This document shows positions 24,957 to 35,396 of a stretch of 64,000 nt of DNA, one piece after another. Position numbers and translations under genes: made by a program. The stretch spans positions 40,133 to 104,132 of the forward strand of contig DAOTTD010000185.1 in assembly GCA_034438015.1 (NCBI GenBank), in the 5' to 3' direction. Source of the stretch: JACDAE01 sp034438015 (GTDB lineage: Bacteria > Chloroflexota > Ktedonobacteria > Ktedonobacterales > Ktedonobacteraceae). Under the pieces are notes generated by a model. That model was not told where the DNA came from. It worked only from the letters and a program-made list of their open reading frames with translations, and did not search any database. Within the stretch, counting starts at the first letter, position 1. Each line of letters starts with the position of its first letter.

Positions 24957-26723
24957 ATGAACACGAAAATCGACAACACGCCAAAGGATGACGCGGCCTA
25001 TCCACCATCTAAACAATCGGAACAGTCGAAAGAGCGTATACACCGACGATTTTCAGGGATCGATGTCGCTATTCTATGCGCCCTGGCCCTCGTGGCACTG
25101 ATACCACGCATTATTCTTGCCGGGCAACTCGATGTAGTTACCGACGAGGTTGTCTATATTCTGGGCGGCAAGATCTATCTCCCGCTCCTGGCACATCTGA
25201 AGATCGGAGCGAGCGGCTGGATGTTCAACTACGAGCACCCGCCTTTCGTGAAACTGCTCATCGGGCTGGCGCTGGTCTTCAATTCAGCGCTGGGCCATCC
25301 CCTGGGAGAGCTCTTCGCGGCGCGCATTCCCAGTATTCTCTTCGGGACGCTGCTCGTGGTGGCGCTCTATGTGCTGGGACGCGGACCGGTTGGCAGGGCA
25401 ACGGCGCTCCTGGCCGCGCTCTGCCTCGCTGTCAGTCCCTGGTTGGTGTACTTCAGCGCCCTGGCCTACCTGGATATGACGATGACTGCGCTGATCACGG
25501 TCGCCTACCTTCTGCTGTGGTACGCGATCCGGCGGCCATGGCTCTACCTGGTTGTGGCGGCGCTGACGGGCCTGGCAACGGCAAGCAAGTATACAGCATT
25601 ACTGGCAATACCAGGGATAGTCCTCTTTATCGCCTATTATTACCTGGCGCTGCGGCCCCGACTTCCCGCCAAGCAGCGCCCTCCCTTTCCCTGGAAATGG
25701 TGGGTGGGCGCGCTTATGGTGGCACCGCTCACCTTCCTCGCAGTCGATCCGGCGATCTGGCCGCAACCTGTCGCGCTGCTCCATCACAGCTTCGGCTTCG
25801 AGTTCAACCATTCGATCAATGGGCATCTCACCTTTCTGGCCGGAACCTATAGCCTGCATGTGCCGCACTGGGCTATCCTCTACATCATCTTCACCAAGAT
25901 GAGCGCCTTTGTGACGATTCCGGCGGCCTTCTTCGCCCTCTTCGCGGTCGTGCAACTGGTACGTTTCCATCTCCGCGCGGGCAATGTGCAGGTCGCAGAG
26001 GCGACCATGCTGGGCTTCCTGTTCATCTGGCTGATCGCTATTCTGGGAATGTTCAGTCTGCTCAATATCGTCGTGGGGACGCACTATCACCTGCCATTGG
26101 CGGCACCAGTGGCGATGGCGGGAGCCGCCGGGCTGGCGATCATTCTGCGCTATCGACGCGGCTCGCTGTTCGCCAGAGATCAGGTCCAGGCAGCAACGGG
26201 TGAGACGATAAAAGAGCCTGCAAAAGTCGCCAGGAAAGTGCGGATCAATCCGCGCGCGGCTGGCGTGCTAGCGATCATGGCACTTTTTATGATCGGCTCA
26301 CACCTCTTTGGCCTGATTACGGTACGCGACGCGGAAGGCTATACGAGCGAGTTCCTCCCGAACGAGAATAACGCGCTGCAGGTCGCTTACCCTGGGTACC
26401 GGGACGCGATCCAATGGATCGCGACGCAGGACAGCAATCCCGCGCATATAGGGCTGGTGGCGCTGCCGGGCACGCTCACCGGGGACTCCAGCGCGGCATC
26501 GTGGTTCACATATAACCAGGATCTCCCTAAACGCTTTGCCCTGACCGAGGTTCACCCGACCGACAAGAGCTTTGCCGACGACAACTATCTCGTCTGGCCT
26601 ATGCACCTGGTACAGCGCGGCTACGCCATCCCTGCGGGCTGGCGCGCACACATCGTCCATATCGTTATGGGCGGACAGACGGTCTATTGTTATATCCTGG
26701 CAAATCCCAATGGATCACAATAA
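24957..26723 (+). CDS. GT-C membrane glycosyltransferase, ArnT/PMT-like (GT39/GT83 type)
   Basis: The 588-residue protein has about ten TM helices. A short cytoplasmic N-terminus precedes the first helix, and the first outer loop contains the acidic metal/lipid-phosphate site of GT-C enzymes (LDVVTDEVVYILGGK). A second loop has YEHPPFVKLLIG, typical of PMT/ArnT-like proteins. They transfer a sugar from a polyprenyl-phosphate donor to an outer acceptor. The next gene starts 19 bp later and is also a GT-C enzyme, so they probably act on the same cell-surface glycan. Confidence 0.82.
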   Translation: MNTKIDNTPKDDAAYPPSKQSEQSKERIHRRFSGIDVAILCALALVALIPRIILAGQLDVVTDEVVYILGGKIYLPLLAHLKIGASGWMFNYEHPPFVKLLIGLALVFNSALGHPLGELFAARIPSILFGTLLVVALYVLGRGPVGRATALLAALCLAVSPWLVYFSALAYLDMTMTALITVAYLLLWYAIRRPWLYLVVAALTGLATASKYTALLAIPGIVLFIAYYYLALRPRLPAKQRPPFPWKWWVGALMVAPLTFLAVDPAIWPQPVALLHHSFGFEFNHSINGHLTFLAGTYSLHVPHWAILYIIFTKMSAFVTIPAAFFALFAVVQLVRFHLRAGNVQVAEATMLGFLFIWLIAILGMFSLLNIVVGTHYHLPLAAPVAMAGAAGLAIILRYRRGSLFARDQVQAATGETIKEPAKVARKVRINPRAAGVLAIMALFMIGSHLFGLITVRDAEGYTSEFLPNENNALQVAYPGYRDAIQWIATQDSNPAHIGLVALPGTLTGDSSAASWFTYNQDLPKRFALTEVHPTDKSFADDNYLVWPMHLVQRGYAIPAGWRAHIVHIVMGGQTVYCYILANPNGSQ

Positions 26724-26742
26724 GAGAGATGAGAATATAGGC

Positions 26743-28164
26743 ATGATGCAACAGAAACACAGGCACTATCTACTCGATATCTTGCTGCTCCTGCTCGTGA
26801 GCGCGCTCCTCTACTATGGCGTGTTCTGGAAAAACCTGAACGTGCTCAGCGGAGCCGAGAACGATACGGATGCTGCAAAGTACGAGTGTTACGCCGTCGC
26901 ATTCTGGCACGGGCAGGCGGCGACGCGTGCTCTGCCGGCGGCTCAGTGCTCTTTTCTCACCCATCCAACTACGCCATCGATCTCTCAGGGACAGATTGTG
27001 CAGAGCATGAAGCGCTACGGTATGCCAGATGGACTGGTCCAGTTCGTGGCGAACCAATCAGCCACGCAGCCTTTCCACGCCCTGCCACATGAGTATCCAT
27101 TGTTGACGCTGATACCGTTCTCGCTCGGGCTGGTTGCGCCCTATGACTGGTACCTGGTCGCTTTTGCGTTGTGGATGATTCTTTTCATTGCAGCTACCTA
27201 CTTTGTGCTCAAGCGCTTTGCCTCCGATGGAGCTGCGTATGCCTTCGCGTTCTACATGGTCGTTGGCTGCTGGGTGACGGGGGCGGGACGCTTCGATATT
27301 CTCCCTTCGGCCCTCACCTTGCTTGCCATACTCTGCGCCGAACGAGCGCGCTGGCGATGGGCCTTTGCGCTGCTCGCGCTTGCGACGCTGCTCAAATTTT
27401 ATCCTGTCGTGCTGCTAGTACCGTTTCTTATCGCGCAACAGACACAACTTAAAGAAAAGTGGTATGTATGGTCCAGATTTGTGCCGTTGGTAGTGTTTGT
27501 AGCGATCTGCGCGCTCGTCACAGCGGTCTCGCTGCTGCTGAGCGTCGAGGGGACGCTCGGTCCGCTCGGTTATTTCGGCACGCGTCCGATTGAGTTGGAG
27601 TCCAGCCTGGCATCGCTGGTGTGGGCGGTCAGTGCGGTATTCGGAAAAGCAGTTACCTACCAGTTCAGTTTCGGCTCGCGCAACATCCTCAGTCCGCTCT
27701 CGTCCGATGCGACGCAGCTGGGAACGGTTGTGCTCCTGGGAGGATTGCTCTATACGTTCTGGCTGCAATGGCGGGCGAAGATCGGCCTGGCGCTGGCCTG
27801 CCTGTTGACGCTGCTGATCGTGATGCTCACGGGCAAGATCTTCAGCGCACAGTACCTGATCTGGGTCGCTCCGCTGGTCGCTTATATAGGCAGGGGAAAC
27901 TGGCGCTGGCTCGTCGGGTGGGGGAGCGTGTGCCTGCTCACGACGGTGATCTATCCGTTTCTTTACGAGCCAAACAAATTTCCGTTCGGTGCGCTGCTGC
28001 CACCATTCAGCGCGACGGTGCTTGTACGCAACGTGCTGCTGTTGCTCTTCACCTGCGCTCTGCTCTATGCGGCTTCGCGGAGTCGTCGGCGGGTTGAGGA
28101 AAGCGGAGCGATGGAAGATACTACAGCACAGCTTGCCAGCCCGGTACTCGACAAGCGAGGATAA
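26743..28164 (+). CDS. GT-C/GT87-like polytopic mannosyltransferase-type protein
   Basis: This 473-residue protein has about ten TM helices. After the first helix comes a Cys-containing outer loop (YECYAVAFWHG, AAQCSFL), then LPHEYPLLTLIPFSLG and LLKFYPVVLLVPFL, both typical of the DUF2029/GT87 family. ATG 26743 is preceded by GAGATGAG; the upstream frame overlaps the preceding gene. It shares architecture and these motifs with the minus-strand gene at 50186-51628, so the two are paralogues. Donor and acceptor are unknown. Confidence 0.78.
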   Translation: MMQQKHRHYLLDILLLLLVSALLYYGVFWKNLNVLSGAENDTDAAKYECYAVAFWHGQAATRALPAAQCSFLTHPTTPSISQGQIVQSMKRYGMPDGLVQFVANQSATQPFHALPHEYPLLTLIPFSLGLVAPYDWYLVAFALWMILFIAATYFVLKRFASDGAAYAFAFYMVVGCWVTGAGRFDILPSALTLLAILCAERARWRWAFALLALATLLKFYPVVLLVPFLIAQQTQLKEKWYVWSRFVPLVVFVAICALVTAVSLLLSVEGTLGPLGYFGTRPIELESSLASLVWAVSAVFGKAVTYQFSFGSRNILSPLSSDATQLGTVVLLGGLLYTFWLQWRAKIGLALACLLTLLIVMLTGKIFSAQYLIWVAPLVAYIGRGNWRWLVGWGSVCLLTTVIYPFLYEPNKFPFGALLPPFSATVLVRNVLLLLFTCALLYAASRSRRRVEESGAMEDTTAQLASPVLDKRG

Positions 28165-28437
28165 TATTCCGGACAAAGCATAAGAATGTTGAACCTTCGC
28201 TTTTTCTCGCAATTTGCTGTGCTTACATTATTATCTCAGCAATCGTTTTAATTCTTTATAGATAAAGAAGGTAGAACTCTTTATTAAACGCCGTCCATTA
28301 GAGGCTGTAGATATAGGAGAGTTCCTCTGTGTGCAAGCGGGCAGCACATTCTCAAAGCCCTCTGCAAGCCCATGCACAGGAACCATGCTCTTTTCTACAA
28401 GATCTTCGCAATACTCTATAAATAAGGATCATTGTAC

Positions 28438-28515
28438 TTGATAAGTTCCATATTTTATGTTACCATTTCCTGGTTGAGTCCTTTTACTAAGTGGCTGTTA
28501 AGATTTCCACAGCCA
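28438..28515 (+). promoter_or_regulatory. Probable hydrogenase operon promoter and leader hairpin
   Basis: TTGATA (28438-28443) and TACCAT (28461-28466) are 17 bp apart. About 26 bp downstream TGGCTGT (28492-28498) forms an inverted repeat with ACAGCCA (28509-28515). The leader to hhyS would be about 145 nt. The rest of the 454-bp region from 28165 is AT-rich without other features that I recognise. Confidence 0.45.
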
Positions 28516-28618
28516 TCGCCAAATCGTGTTGTCATCTCCCTGTTTATTGTGTACGTTTTCTCTATTTGTAGGATGTAATACTTCTCTCTATGGTAGAGAT
28601 TATCCTAGGAGGGATCTC

Positions 28619-29650
<1,032 letters not shown>

Positions 29651-29652
29651 TA

Positions 29653-29666
29653 AGCGCTGCAGCGCT
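29653..29666. repeat. 14-bp perfect palindrome between hhyS and hhyL
   Basis: AGCGCTGCAGCGCT is self-complementary and begins two bases after the hhyS stop. It could form a small hairpin at an RNA processing point or be a protein-binding site. The hhyS-hhyL gap is long (128 bp) for this operon. Confidence 0.4.
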
Positions 29667-29778
29667 CCCGCCTGCGAGTTTATACAGGTCCGTCTGACCG
29701 TTTGCCTCTATCTTCACGTCGTGGAATGTACCGGTAGTGAGTTTTCCCTGGTGAGATTTCCAAATGTAAGGAGAGAGC

Positions 29779-31575
29779 ATGAGTACAGAGATTCGACGCG
29801 AGGACCCCTCGGCTCAGCCACCACAGCTTGTCGAGATGTCCTGGGATCCCATTACGCGTATCGTCGGCAGCCTGGGCATCTACACAAAAATAGATTTCAA
29901 GCAGCGCCAGGTCGTTGAATGCCACAGCACTTCGTCTATATTTCGAGGCTACAGCCTCTTTATGCAGGGGAAGGACCCGCGTGACGCCCATTTTATCACC
30001 AGCCGTATCTGCGGCATCTGCGGTGATAATCACGCGACCTGCGCCGTCTACGCTCAGAACATGGCCTTCGGGGTCAAGCCGCCGGCGATAGGCGAGTGGA
30101 TACTCAACCTGGGCGAGGCGGCTGAGTACATGTTCGACCACTGCCTCTACCAGGACAATCTCGTCGGTGTCGATTTCTGCGAGCAGATGGTGCGTGAGAC
30201 CAATCCCGGCGTTCTTGAGAAGGCCGAGCATACTGAGTCCCCCCACGCGCACCTGCATGGATACCGCACCATAGCCGACATCATGCGCTCGCTGAATCCG
30301 TTCACAGGCGAGTTCTATCGCGAGTCGCTGCAGATGAGCCGGACGACACGCGAGAAGTTCTGCCTGATGGAAGGGCGTCACGTACACCCCTCGACGCTCT
30401 ACCCCGGCGGCGTGGGAACGGTCGCCACCATCCAGGTCTTCACGGACTATCTCGTCCGTCTGATGAAGTACGTCGAGTTCATGAAGAAGGTCGTGCCGAT
30501 GCACGACGACCTGTTCGATTTCTTCTACGAGGCTCTGCCTGGCTATGAGAAGGTCGGACAACGGCAGATATTGCTGGGCTGCTGGGGATCGTTCCAGAAC
30601 CCCGACGTGTGCGATTATGACTATCGCACGATGGCCGAGTGGGGACGCGCGATGTACGTGACGCCCGGTGTCGTCGTCGACGGTAAGCTGGTGACGACGA
30701 GCCTTGTGGATATCAACCTGGGCATGCGCATCCTACTCGGCAGCTCCTATTATGACGATTGGAACAACGAGCCACTCTTCGTGACACACGATCCGCTGGG
30801 CAATCCGATCGACAGGCGGCACCCCTGGAACCAGACGACGCTGCCGAAGCCGCAGAAGCGCGACTTCCAGAACAACTATAGCTGGGTGATGTCGCCGCGC
30901 TGGTACGATAAGCGCACCGGCAAGCACCTCGCGCTCGATACCGGCGGCGGACCGATCGCGCGCCTGTGGACGACCGCACTGGCGGGCCTGGTCGATCTCG
31001 GCGGTTATATCAAGGCGACCGGGCACAGCGTCAAGATCACGCTGCCACGCACCGCGTTGAAGCCTGAGATGGAACTGGAGTGGAAGATCCCGCAGTGGAG
31101 TAATGCTCTGGAACGCGACCGCGCCAGGACGTACTTCCAGGCATATTCTGCCGCCGCCGCGCTCCACTTTGTGGAGAAGGCGCTCGATGAGATACGTGCA
31201 GGCAGAACAAAGACATGGAACGACTTCAAGGTGCCCCAGGACGCGATCGGCTGTGGCTTCCACGAGGCGGTACGTGGCGTGCTCTCCCATCACGTCGTCA
31301 TTCGCGACGGGAAGATCGCCAACTATCACCCCTATCCGCCGACACCCTGGAACGCCAATCCGCGCGACATCTATGGAACGCCTGGCCCCTATGAAGACGC
31401 GGTACAGAACACGCCAATCTTCGAGGAGAACGGCCCGGACAACTTCAAAGGCATCGATATCATGCGCGCGGTGCGCAGCTTCGATCCCTGCCTGCCGTGC
31501 GGAGTGCACATGTACCTGGGTCCCGGCAAGGAACTACAGATCGTCCACTCTCCCACGTTCGGCGTGGGCGGCTAA
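29779..31575 (+). CDS. hhyL: Group 1h [NiFe] hydrogenase large (catalytic) subunit
   Basis: The 598-residue subunit binds the NiFe(CN)2CO centre and oxidises H2. The L1 motif is RICGICGDNH (residues 76-85, Cys78 and Cys81) and L2 is DPCLPCGVH (569-577, Cys571 and Cys574). A 21-residue tail follows His577 and is the expected cleavage product of the maturation protease encoded at 34845. The start has AAGGAGAG upstream. The L1/L2 sequences and operon partners agree with group 1h/5, the type used to scavenge atmospheric H2 during starvation. Affinity is inferred from family, not from the sequence itself. Confidence 0.95.
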   Translation: MSTEIRREDPSAQPPQLVEMSWDPITRIVGSLGIYTKIDFKQRQVVECHSTSSIFRGYSLFMQGKDPRDAHFITSRICGICGDNHATCAVYAQNMAFGVKPPAIGEWILNLGEAAEYMFDHCLYQDNLVGVDFCEQMVRETNPGVLEKAEHTESPHAHLHGYRTIADIMRSLNPFTGEFYRESLQMSRTTREKFCLMEGRHVHPSTLYPGGVGTVATIQVFTDYLVRLMKYVEFMKKVVPMHDDLFDFFYEALPGYEKVGQRQILLGCWGSFQNPDVCDYDYRTMAEWGRAMYVTPGVVVDGKLVTTSLVDINLGMRILLGSSYYDDWNNEPLFVTHDPLGNPIDRRHPWNQTTLPKPQKRDFQNNYSWVMSPRWYDKRTGKHLALDTGGGPIARLWTTALAGLVDLGGYIKATGHSVKITLPRTALKPEMELEWKIPQWSNALERDRARTYFQAYSAAAALHFVEKALDEIRAGRTKTWNDFKVPQDAIGCGFHEAVRGVLSHHVVIRDGKIANYHPYPPTPWNANPRDIYGTPGPYEDAVQNTPIFEENGPDNFKGIDIMRAVRSFDPCLPCGVHMYLGPGKELQIVHSPTFGVGG

Positions 31576-31587
31576 CGTAGCAAGCTT

Positions 31588-31622
31588 ACAGATGGGCTGT
31601 ATCTCTTAGGCGGCCCGTCTGT
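31588..31622 (+). terminator. Intercistronic hairpin after hhyL
   Basis: ACAGATGGGC (31588-31597) pairs with 31613-31622 over 10 bp with one G-U pair and a 15-nt loop; no T-run follows. It lies between the structural genes and the accessory genes and may stabilise hhySL mRNA or partly stop transcription. Confidence 0.5.
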
Positions 31623-31646
31623 ACTGCATGGAAGAAAGGCTGTAGC

Positions 31647-32216
31647 ATGCAACATGATGTGCAGAAAGCCTCCTCCTGGACGGGGCGCATCGAGGCGCTG
31701 GTTGAGAGGGTCGCCCGGTTCCCCGATGCCGACGCGCGCGCCACCACCGAGGAATTGCTGCAAACGGTGCTTGAAATGTACGGAGAAGGGATCTCACGCC
31801 TGCTTGAACAGGTCTACGAGCACAGTGGAGGGGATACGGCGCTACTGGAAAAGATCGCTGACGACGAGCTGGTCGGCTCCTTACTGCTGCTGCATGGGTT
31901 GCACCCGCTCACGATCGAGCAGAGGATCGTGCGTGGGATCGAAGAGGTGCGTCCCTACCTGGAGAAGCACGGAGGGAACGTCGAACTGGTGAAGGTCGCA
32001 GATAACGTGGCCTATCTGCAACTGCAAGGGAGCTGCCAGGGCTGTTCCTCCTCTACGACGACACTGAAAACGGCCATCGAGGAGACCCTTTACCGAGTGG
32101 CCCCCGACCTGGAGCGGATCGAGACGGAGGATGCTAACACGCCGGCGGCAAAACCGGTTATATTTATCTCTCCAAGGCGCAAACGGAGTGAGCCTGTTGT
32201 GCAGCAGACTAGATAA
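31647..32216 (+). CDS. NifU-like C-terminal domain protein of the hydrogenase operon
   Basis: The 189-residue protein has an N-terminal helical part (1-95) specific to hydrogenase loci and a NifU C-terminal (thioredoxin-like) domain at about 95-165 with the cluster-binding GSCQGCSSS (CxxC). It probably delivers or holds a [4Fe-4S] cluster for HhyS, or transfers electrons; both are inference. The C-terminal tail is basic. It sits 71 bp after hhyL behind a hairpin. Confidence 0.85.
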   Translation: MQHDVQKASSWTGRIEALVERVARFPDADARATTEELLQTVLEMYGEGISRLLEQVYEHSGGDTALLEKIADDELVGSLLLLHGLHPLTIEQRIVRGIEEVRPYLEKHGGNVELVKVADNVAYLQLQGSCQGCSSSTTTLKTAIEETLYRVAPDLERIETEDANTPAAKPVIFISPRRKRSEPVVQQTR

Positions 32217-32226
32217 GGAATAGGCT

Positions 32227-32913
32227 ATGACAGCAGATTCCAATCGCCGCTTCAATCGACCTGAAGCTCCGCTGGGTGCATTGCAACGCTTTGCGCGCAG
32301 CACGCCTCCTCGCGCAACGCTAGAGCACTGCGATCTGTGCAATGAGGTCGTGCCCTCCGAACACCGGCACCTGCTGGACCTCGCCAACCGCTCGCTGCTC
32401 TGTGCATGTAGGGCCTGCGCGCTGCTCTTCGATAAAGAGGGCGCGGGCAGTGGCAAGTACCTGATCATTCCGCAGCGCGTCCTGGCCCTGCCGGATTTTC
32501 AGATGAGCGATGGCGAGTGGGAAGAGTTGATGATACCCGTGAACATGGCTTTTCTCTATCGCAGCAGTGGAGAGAAGCCCATCGCCGCCTTCTATCCCGG
32601 TCCCGCCGGCGCTACAGAGTCGATGCTGGAGCTTGCGCAATGGAACGTGCTGGTGGATAATAACCCCATCTTGGAGACGATGGCGCATGATGTCGAGGCG
32701 CTGCTGATCAACCGGGTGCGTGGCGCTCGCGAATATTACATCGTCCCCATCGACAGTTGTTATCAGCTCGTGGGGCTGATCCGTCTCTCCTGGCGCGGGC
32801 TGAGCGGCGGTGAGGAGGTCTGGAAGAAGATCCTGGCCTTCTTCACAGATCTACGAGCAAGGGCAAAAACGCCGGAGACACCTATAACAGGAAGAGGTGC
32901 GACCGATGCCTGA
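32227..32913 (+). CDS. DUF5947-type hydrogenase-associated protein
   Basis: The 228-residue protein has two Cys pairs near the N-terminus (CDLCNE about 38-41 and CACRAC about 61-66) that suggest a zinc or iron-sulfur site. The rest is alpha/beta (KYLIIPQRVLALPDF; EYYIVPIDSCYQLVGLIRLSWRG). I recall this domain as a regular member of group 1h hydrogenase operons. Its biochemical role is unknown. It begins 10 bp after the NifU-like gene and overlaps the next gene by 8 bp. Confidence 0.75.
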   Translation: MTADSNRRFNRPEAPLGALQRFARSTPPRATLEHCDLCNEVVPSEHRHLLDLANRSLLCACRACALLFDKEGAGSGKYLIIPQRVLALPDFQMSDGEWEELMIPVNMAFLYRSSGEKPIAAFYPGPAGATESMLELAQWNVLVDNNPILETMAHDVEALLINRVRGAREYYIVPIDSCYQLVGLIRLSWRGLSGGEEVWKKILAFFTDLRARAKTPETPITGRGATDA

Positions 32914-33556
32914 CCTGAACTTCGCGGTGGTCGGGGCCGAGATTCCCACCTTTGCCGCAACGCCGACGCTGCTCTTCAAGTTGCGCGTAACGAACGCCAA
33001 CGAGCAGGAGCGCATACACAGCGTGACTTTGCGCAGCCAGGTCCAGATCGCGGCAACGCGCAGAAGATACAACGCTGATGAGCAGGCGCGCCTGGGCGAT
33101 GTCTTCGGCGAGCCACAACGCTGGGGCGAGACGCTGCGCAGCCAGCTTTGGACGCATACTAGCACCGTTGTGCCGCCATTCGCGGGCAACACTGTCGTCG
33201 ATCTTCCGGTGCCATGCACGTATGATTTCGAGGTCGTGAGCACGAAATATTTCAACGCGTTGGAAGGCGGCGATATCCCGCTCTCCTTCCTGTTCAGTGG
33301 CACGATATTTTACGAGGGAGCAACCGGACAGCTCCAGGTGGGGCAGATCTCCTGGTCGAAGGAGGCGACGTTTCGTCTACCGGTCGCGCTCTGGCAGGAA
33401 ATGATCGCCCACTACTATCCCAACAGCGCCTGGATACGTCTGCATAAGTATGCCTTCGACCAGCTCTACCAGTATAAGCTGCGCAAGGGGCTTCCGACGT
33501 GGGAAGACGTTGTGGCTCATCTGCTTCAGGACAGTAGCGAAGGAATAGAGCAGTGA
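32906..33556 (+). CDS. DUF6084-type hydrogenase-associated protein
   Basis: The 216-residue protein is mostly beta-strand (LLFKLRVTNANEQERIHSVTLRSQVQI; TYDFEVVSTKYFNAL; LSFLFSGTIFYE) and ends with a conserved aromatic segment (WIRLHKYAFDQLYQYKLRKGLPTWEDVV). No Cys pair or known active site is evident. I chose ATG 32906 (after GGAAGAGG) over GTG 32897. It overlaps both neighbours, so translation is coupled. The family is recurrent in group 1h operons, with unknown function; a scaffold for assembly is possible. Confidence 0.75.
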   Translation: MPDLNFAVVGAEIPTFAATPTLLFKLRVTNANEQERIHSVTLRSQVQIAATRRRYNADEQARLGDVFGEPQRWGETLRSQLWTHTSTVVPPFAGNTVVDLPVPCTYDFEVVSTKYFNALEGGDIPLSFLFSGTIFYEGATGQLQVGQISWSKEATFRLPVALWQEMIAHYYPNSAWIRLHKYAFDQLYQYKLRKGLPTWEDVVAHLLQDSSEGIEQ

Positions 33557-34848
33557 AGATAGAGCAAATACGAGAAATCGCCGACGCCATTCTCTACGAG
33601 GGATATCTACTCTATCCATACCGGCACTCGTCGATAAAAAACCGCCAGCGCTGGATGTTCGGCATCGTCTCTCCCAGGGTTGCAACAGGCGTCTCTTCCC
33701 ACGCCTGGCGCATGCAGACGCAATGCCTGCTCGTGGGAGACGCAGCTACGCACCTCGACGTGCGTGTGCGCTTCCTCCATATATTGGAGCGCGCGCCAAA
33801 GACACCAGAGCCAGCGTCCCAATCCACGTTGCATGCCTCCCAGACGGAAGAGGTCCGGCGCTCAACCTCCCTCGAGGTCTGGGAAGAGGGCATACCACGC
33901 GAGGTGAGCGCGCTCGATGTAGTGCTGAATGATCTACTAAGCGCGGAACAGCGCATCGAGATCGACATTCCAGGCGGAGAACTGGAGGATGCTCATGATC
34001 CCCTGGCTGTTCGCTCTCAGCAAGCTATCATAGGAACGGTGACGATCGGAGCGGAGCCGGTCGGAGAGCGGGTGTACAGGCTCACCGTGCGCATCGAAAA
34101 TACAACGCCGGGAGATACGCAGCAAAACGCTATGTTGCAGTCATTCGTCTCGACGCACACGCTCCTGCAGGTACACCAGGGATCGTTCGTCTCGCAGTTG
34201 GAGCCGCCGGAGGCGCTTTCGGCGCTCGTGCAGAAATGCCAGAATCTCTCCACATGGCCCGTACTGGTAGGGGACGAGGGCGAGGCCGACGCGATGCTCT
34301 CCTCGCCCATCATCCTGTACGACTACCCGCGCATCGCACCGGAGAGCGTGGGAACGCTCTTCGACGGCACGGAGATCGACGAGATCCTGACGCTGCGCAT
34401 CCTCACCCTGACGGACGAGGAGAAGCGAGAGATGCGCGAGGCTGACGCGCGCACACGCGACCTGCTGGAACGCACCGAGGCGCTCTCGGCGGAACAGCTT
34501 CTCAAGCTGCACGGCGTGATTCGCAGCCTGAAGCCGACCGACAAGGCAGGGGAGAGCATGGAGCCCGCAGAAGCAGCGCCAAAAGCAGTTGCTGTAAAGA
34601 ACGGGACCGTGCGGACGAGAGATCGCGTGCGCCTGCATCCGAGCGCACAGGCTGACGCATTCGACATTCTACTCAACGGCAAAACCGCCCGTGTCGAAGA
34701 GATCAAGCAGGACTTCGAGGGCCGCTACTACCTCGTCGTCACGTTGGACGACGATCCTGGACGCGAGCAGGAGGACGAGCGCGTGCTGCCCGGACACCGT
34801 TTCTTCTTCTATCCGCAGGAGGTCGAGCGATTGGGGGAGGCGCGATGA
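33553..34848 (+). CDS. Large hydrogenase-operon protein of unknown function
   Basis: I cannot assign a family to this 431-residue protein. The N-terminus (ILYEGYLLYPYRHSSIKNRQRW) looks like a nucleotide- or partner-binding module, the centre has beta-rich stretches (GERVYRLTVRIENTTPG), and a coiled or charged region lies at about 280-330. The last 75 residues (RDRVRLHPSAQADAFD...GKTARVEEIKQDFEGRYYLVVTLDDDPG) resemble a small beta-barrel. The start GTG overlaps the previous stop by 4 bp (GTGA). Position suggests a dedicated maturation or assembly factor. Confidence 0.7.
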   Translation: MKIEQIREIADAILYEGYLLYPYRHSSIKNRQRWMFGIVSPRVATGVSSHAWRMQTQCLLVGDAATHLDVRVRFLHILERAPKTPEPASQSTLHASQTEEVRRSTSLEVWEEGIPREVSALDVVLNDLLSAEQRIEIDIPGGELEDAHDPLAVRSQQAIIGTVTIGAEPVGERVYRLTVRIENTTPGDTQQNAMLQSFVSTHTLLQVHQGSFVSQLEPPEALSALVQKCQNLSTWPVLVGDEGEADAMLSSPIILYDYPRIAPESVGTLFDGTEIDEILTLRILTLTDEEKREMREADARTRDLLERTEALSAEQLLKLHGVIRSLKPTDKAGESMEPAEAAPKAVAVKNGTVRTRDRVRLHPSAQADAFDILLNGKTARVEEIKQDFEGRYYLVVTLDDDPGREQEDERVLPGHRFFFYPQEVERLGEAR

Positions 34849-35396
34849 GTTCTCCCACTCCCCCCCAGCGGGTACTGATCGCCTGCATCGGCAATATCTT
34901 TCTGGGAGACGATGGCTTCGGTGTCGAGATGGCGCAGCGCCTGATGCGCAGAAGCTATCCACATTACGTAGAAGTGATCGATTTCGGCATTCGCGGCGTG
35001 GAACTGGCCTACACCCTGCTCGACGACTACGACGAACTGATCCTTGTCGACGCCGTACCACGCGGAGGATCACCAGGAACGCTCTATCTTTTAGAGATCG
35101 ATATGGAGAACATTCCTGCAGGGGACGCAACGCGCGTGACCCTCGACGCGCACAGCATGGACCCGGTCAGGGTACTGGCCTTCGCGCGCTTGCTAGGTGC
35201 GCGCCCGATACACGCGCTGCTCGTCGGCTGCGAACCCGCGCTGCTGGGAAGCGTGGGAGACTACGAGGATATGCAGATGGGACTGAGCGAACCGGTACAG
35301 GCCGCTCTGGATGACGCGGTCAAGATGATCGATGATCTTATTGAGCAATGGTATACTTTAAGCAACGACCCCGTCGAGAAAGGAAAGACACGATGA
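34845..35396 (+). CDS. Hydrogenase maturation protease (HyaD/HycI family)
   Basis: The 183-residue endopeptidase removes the tail of HhyL after His577 once nickel is in place. It shows GNIFLGDDGFGVEMA (first metal-ligand region), LVDAVPRGG (second acidic ligand) and DAHSMDP (His ligand). Both ends have 4-bp ATGA overlaps with neighbours. Confidence 0.92.
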   Translation: MSSPTPPQRVLIACIGNIFLGDDGFGVEMAQRLMRRSYPHYVEVIDFGIRGVELAYTLLDDYDELILVDAVPRGGSPGTLYLLEIDMENIPAGDATRVTLDAHSMDPVRVLAFARLLGARPIHALLVGCEPALLGSVGDYEDMQMGLSEPVQAALDDAVKMIDDLIEQWYTLSNDPVEKGKTR

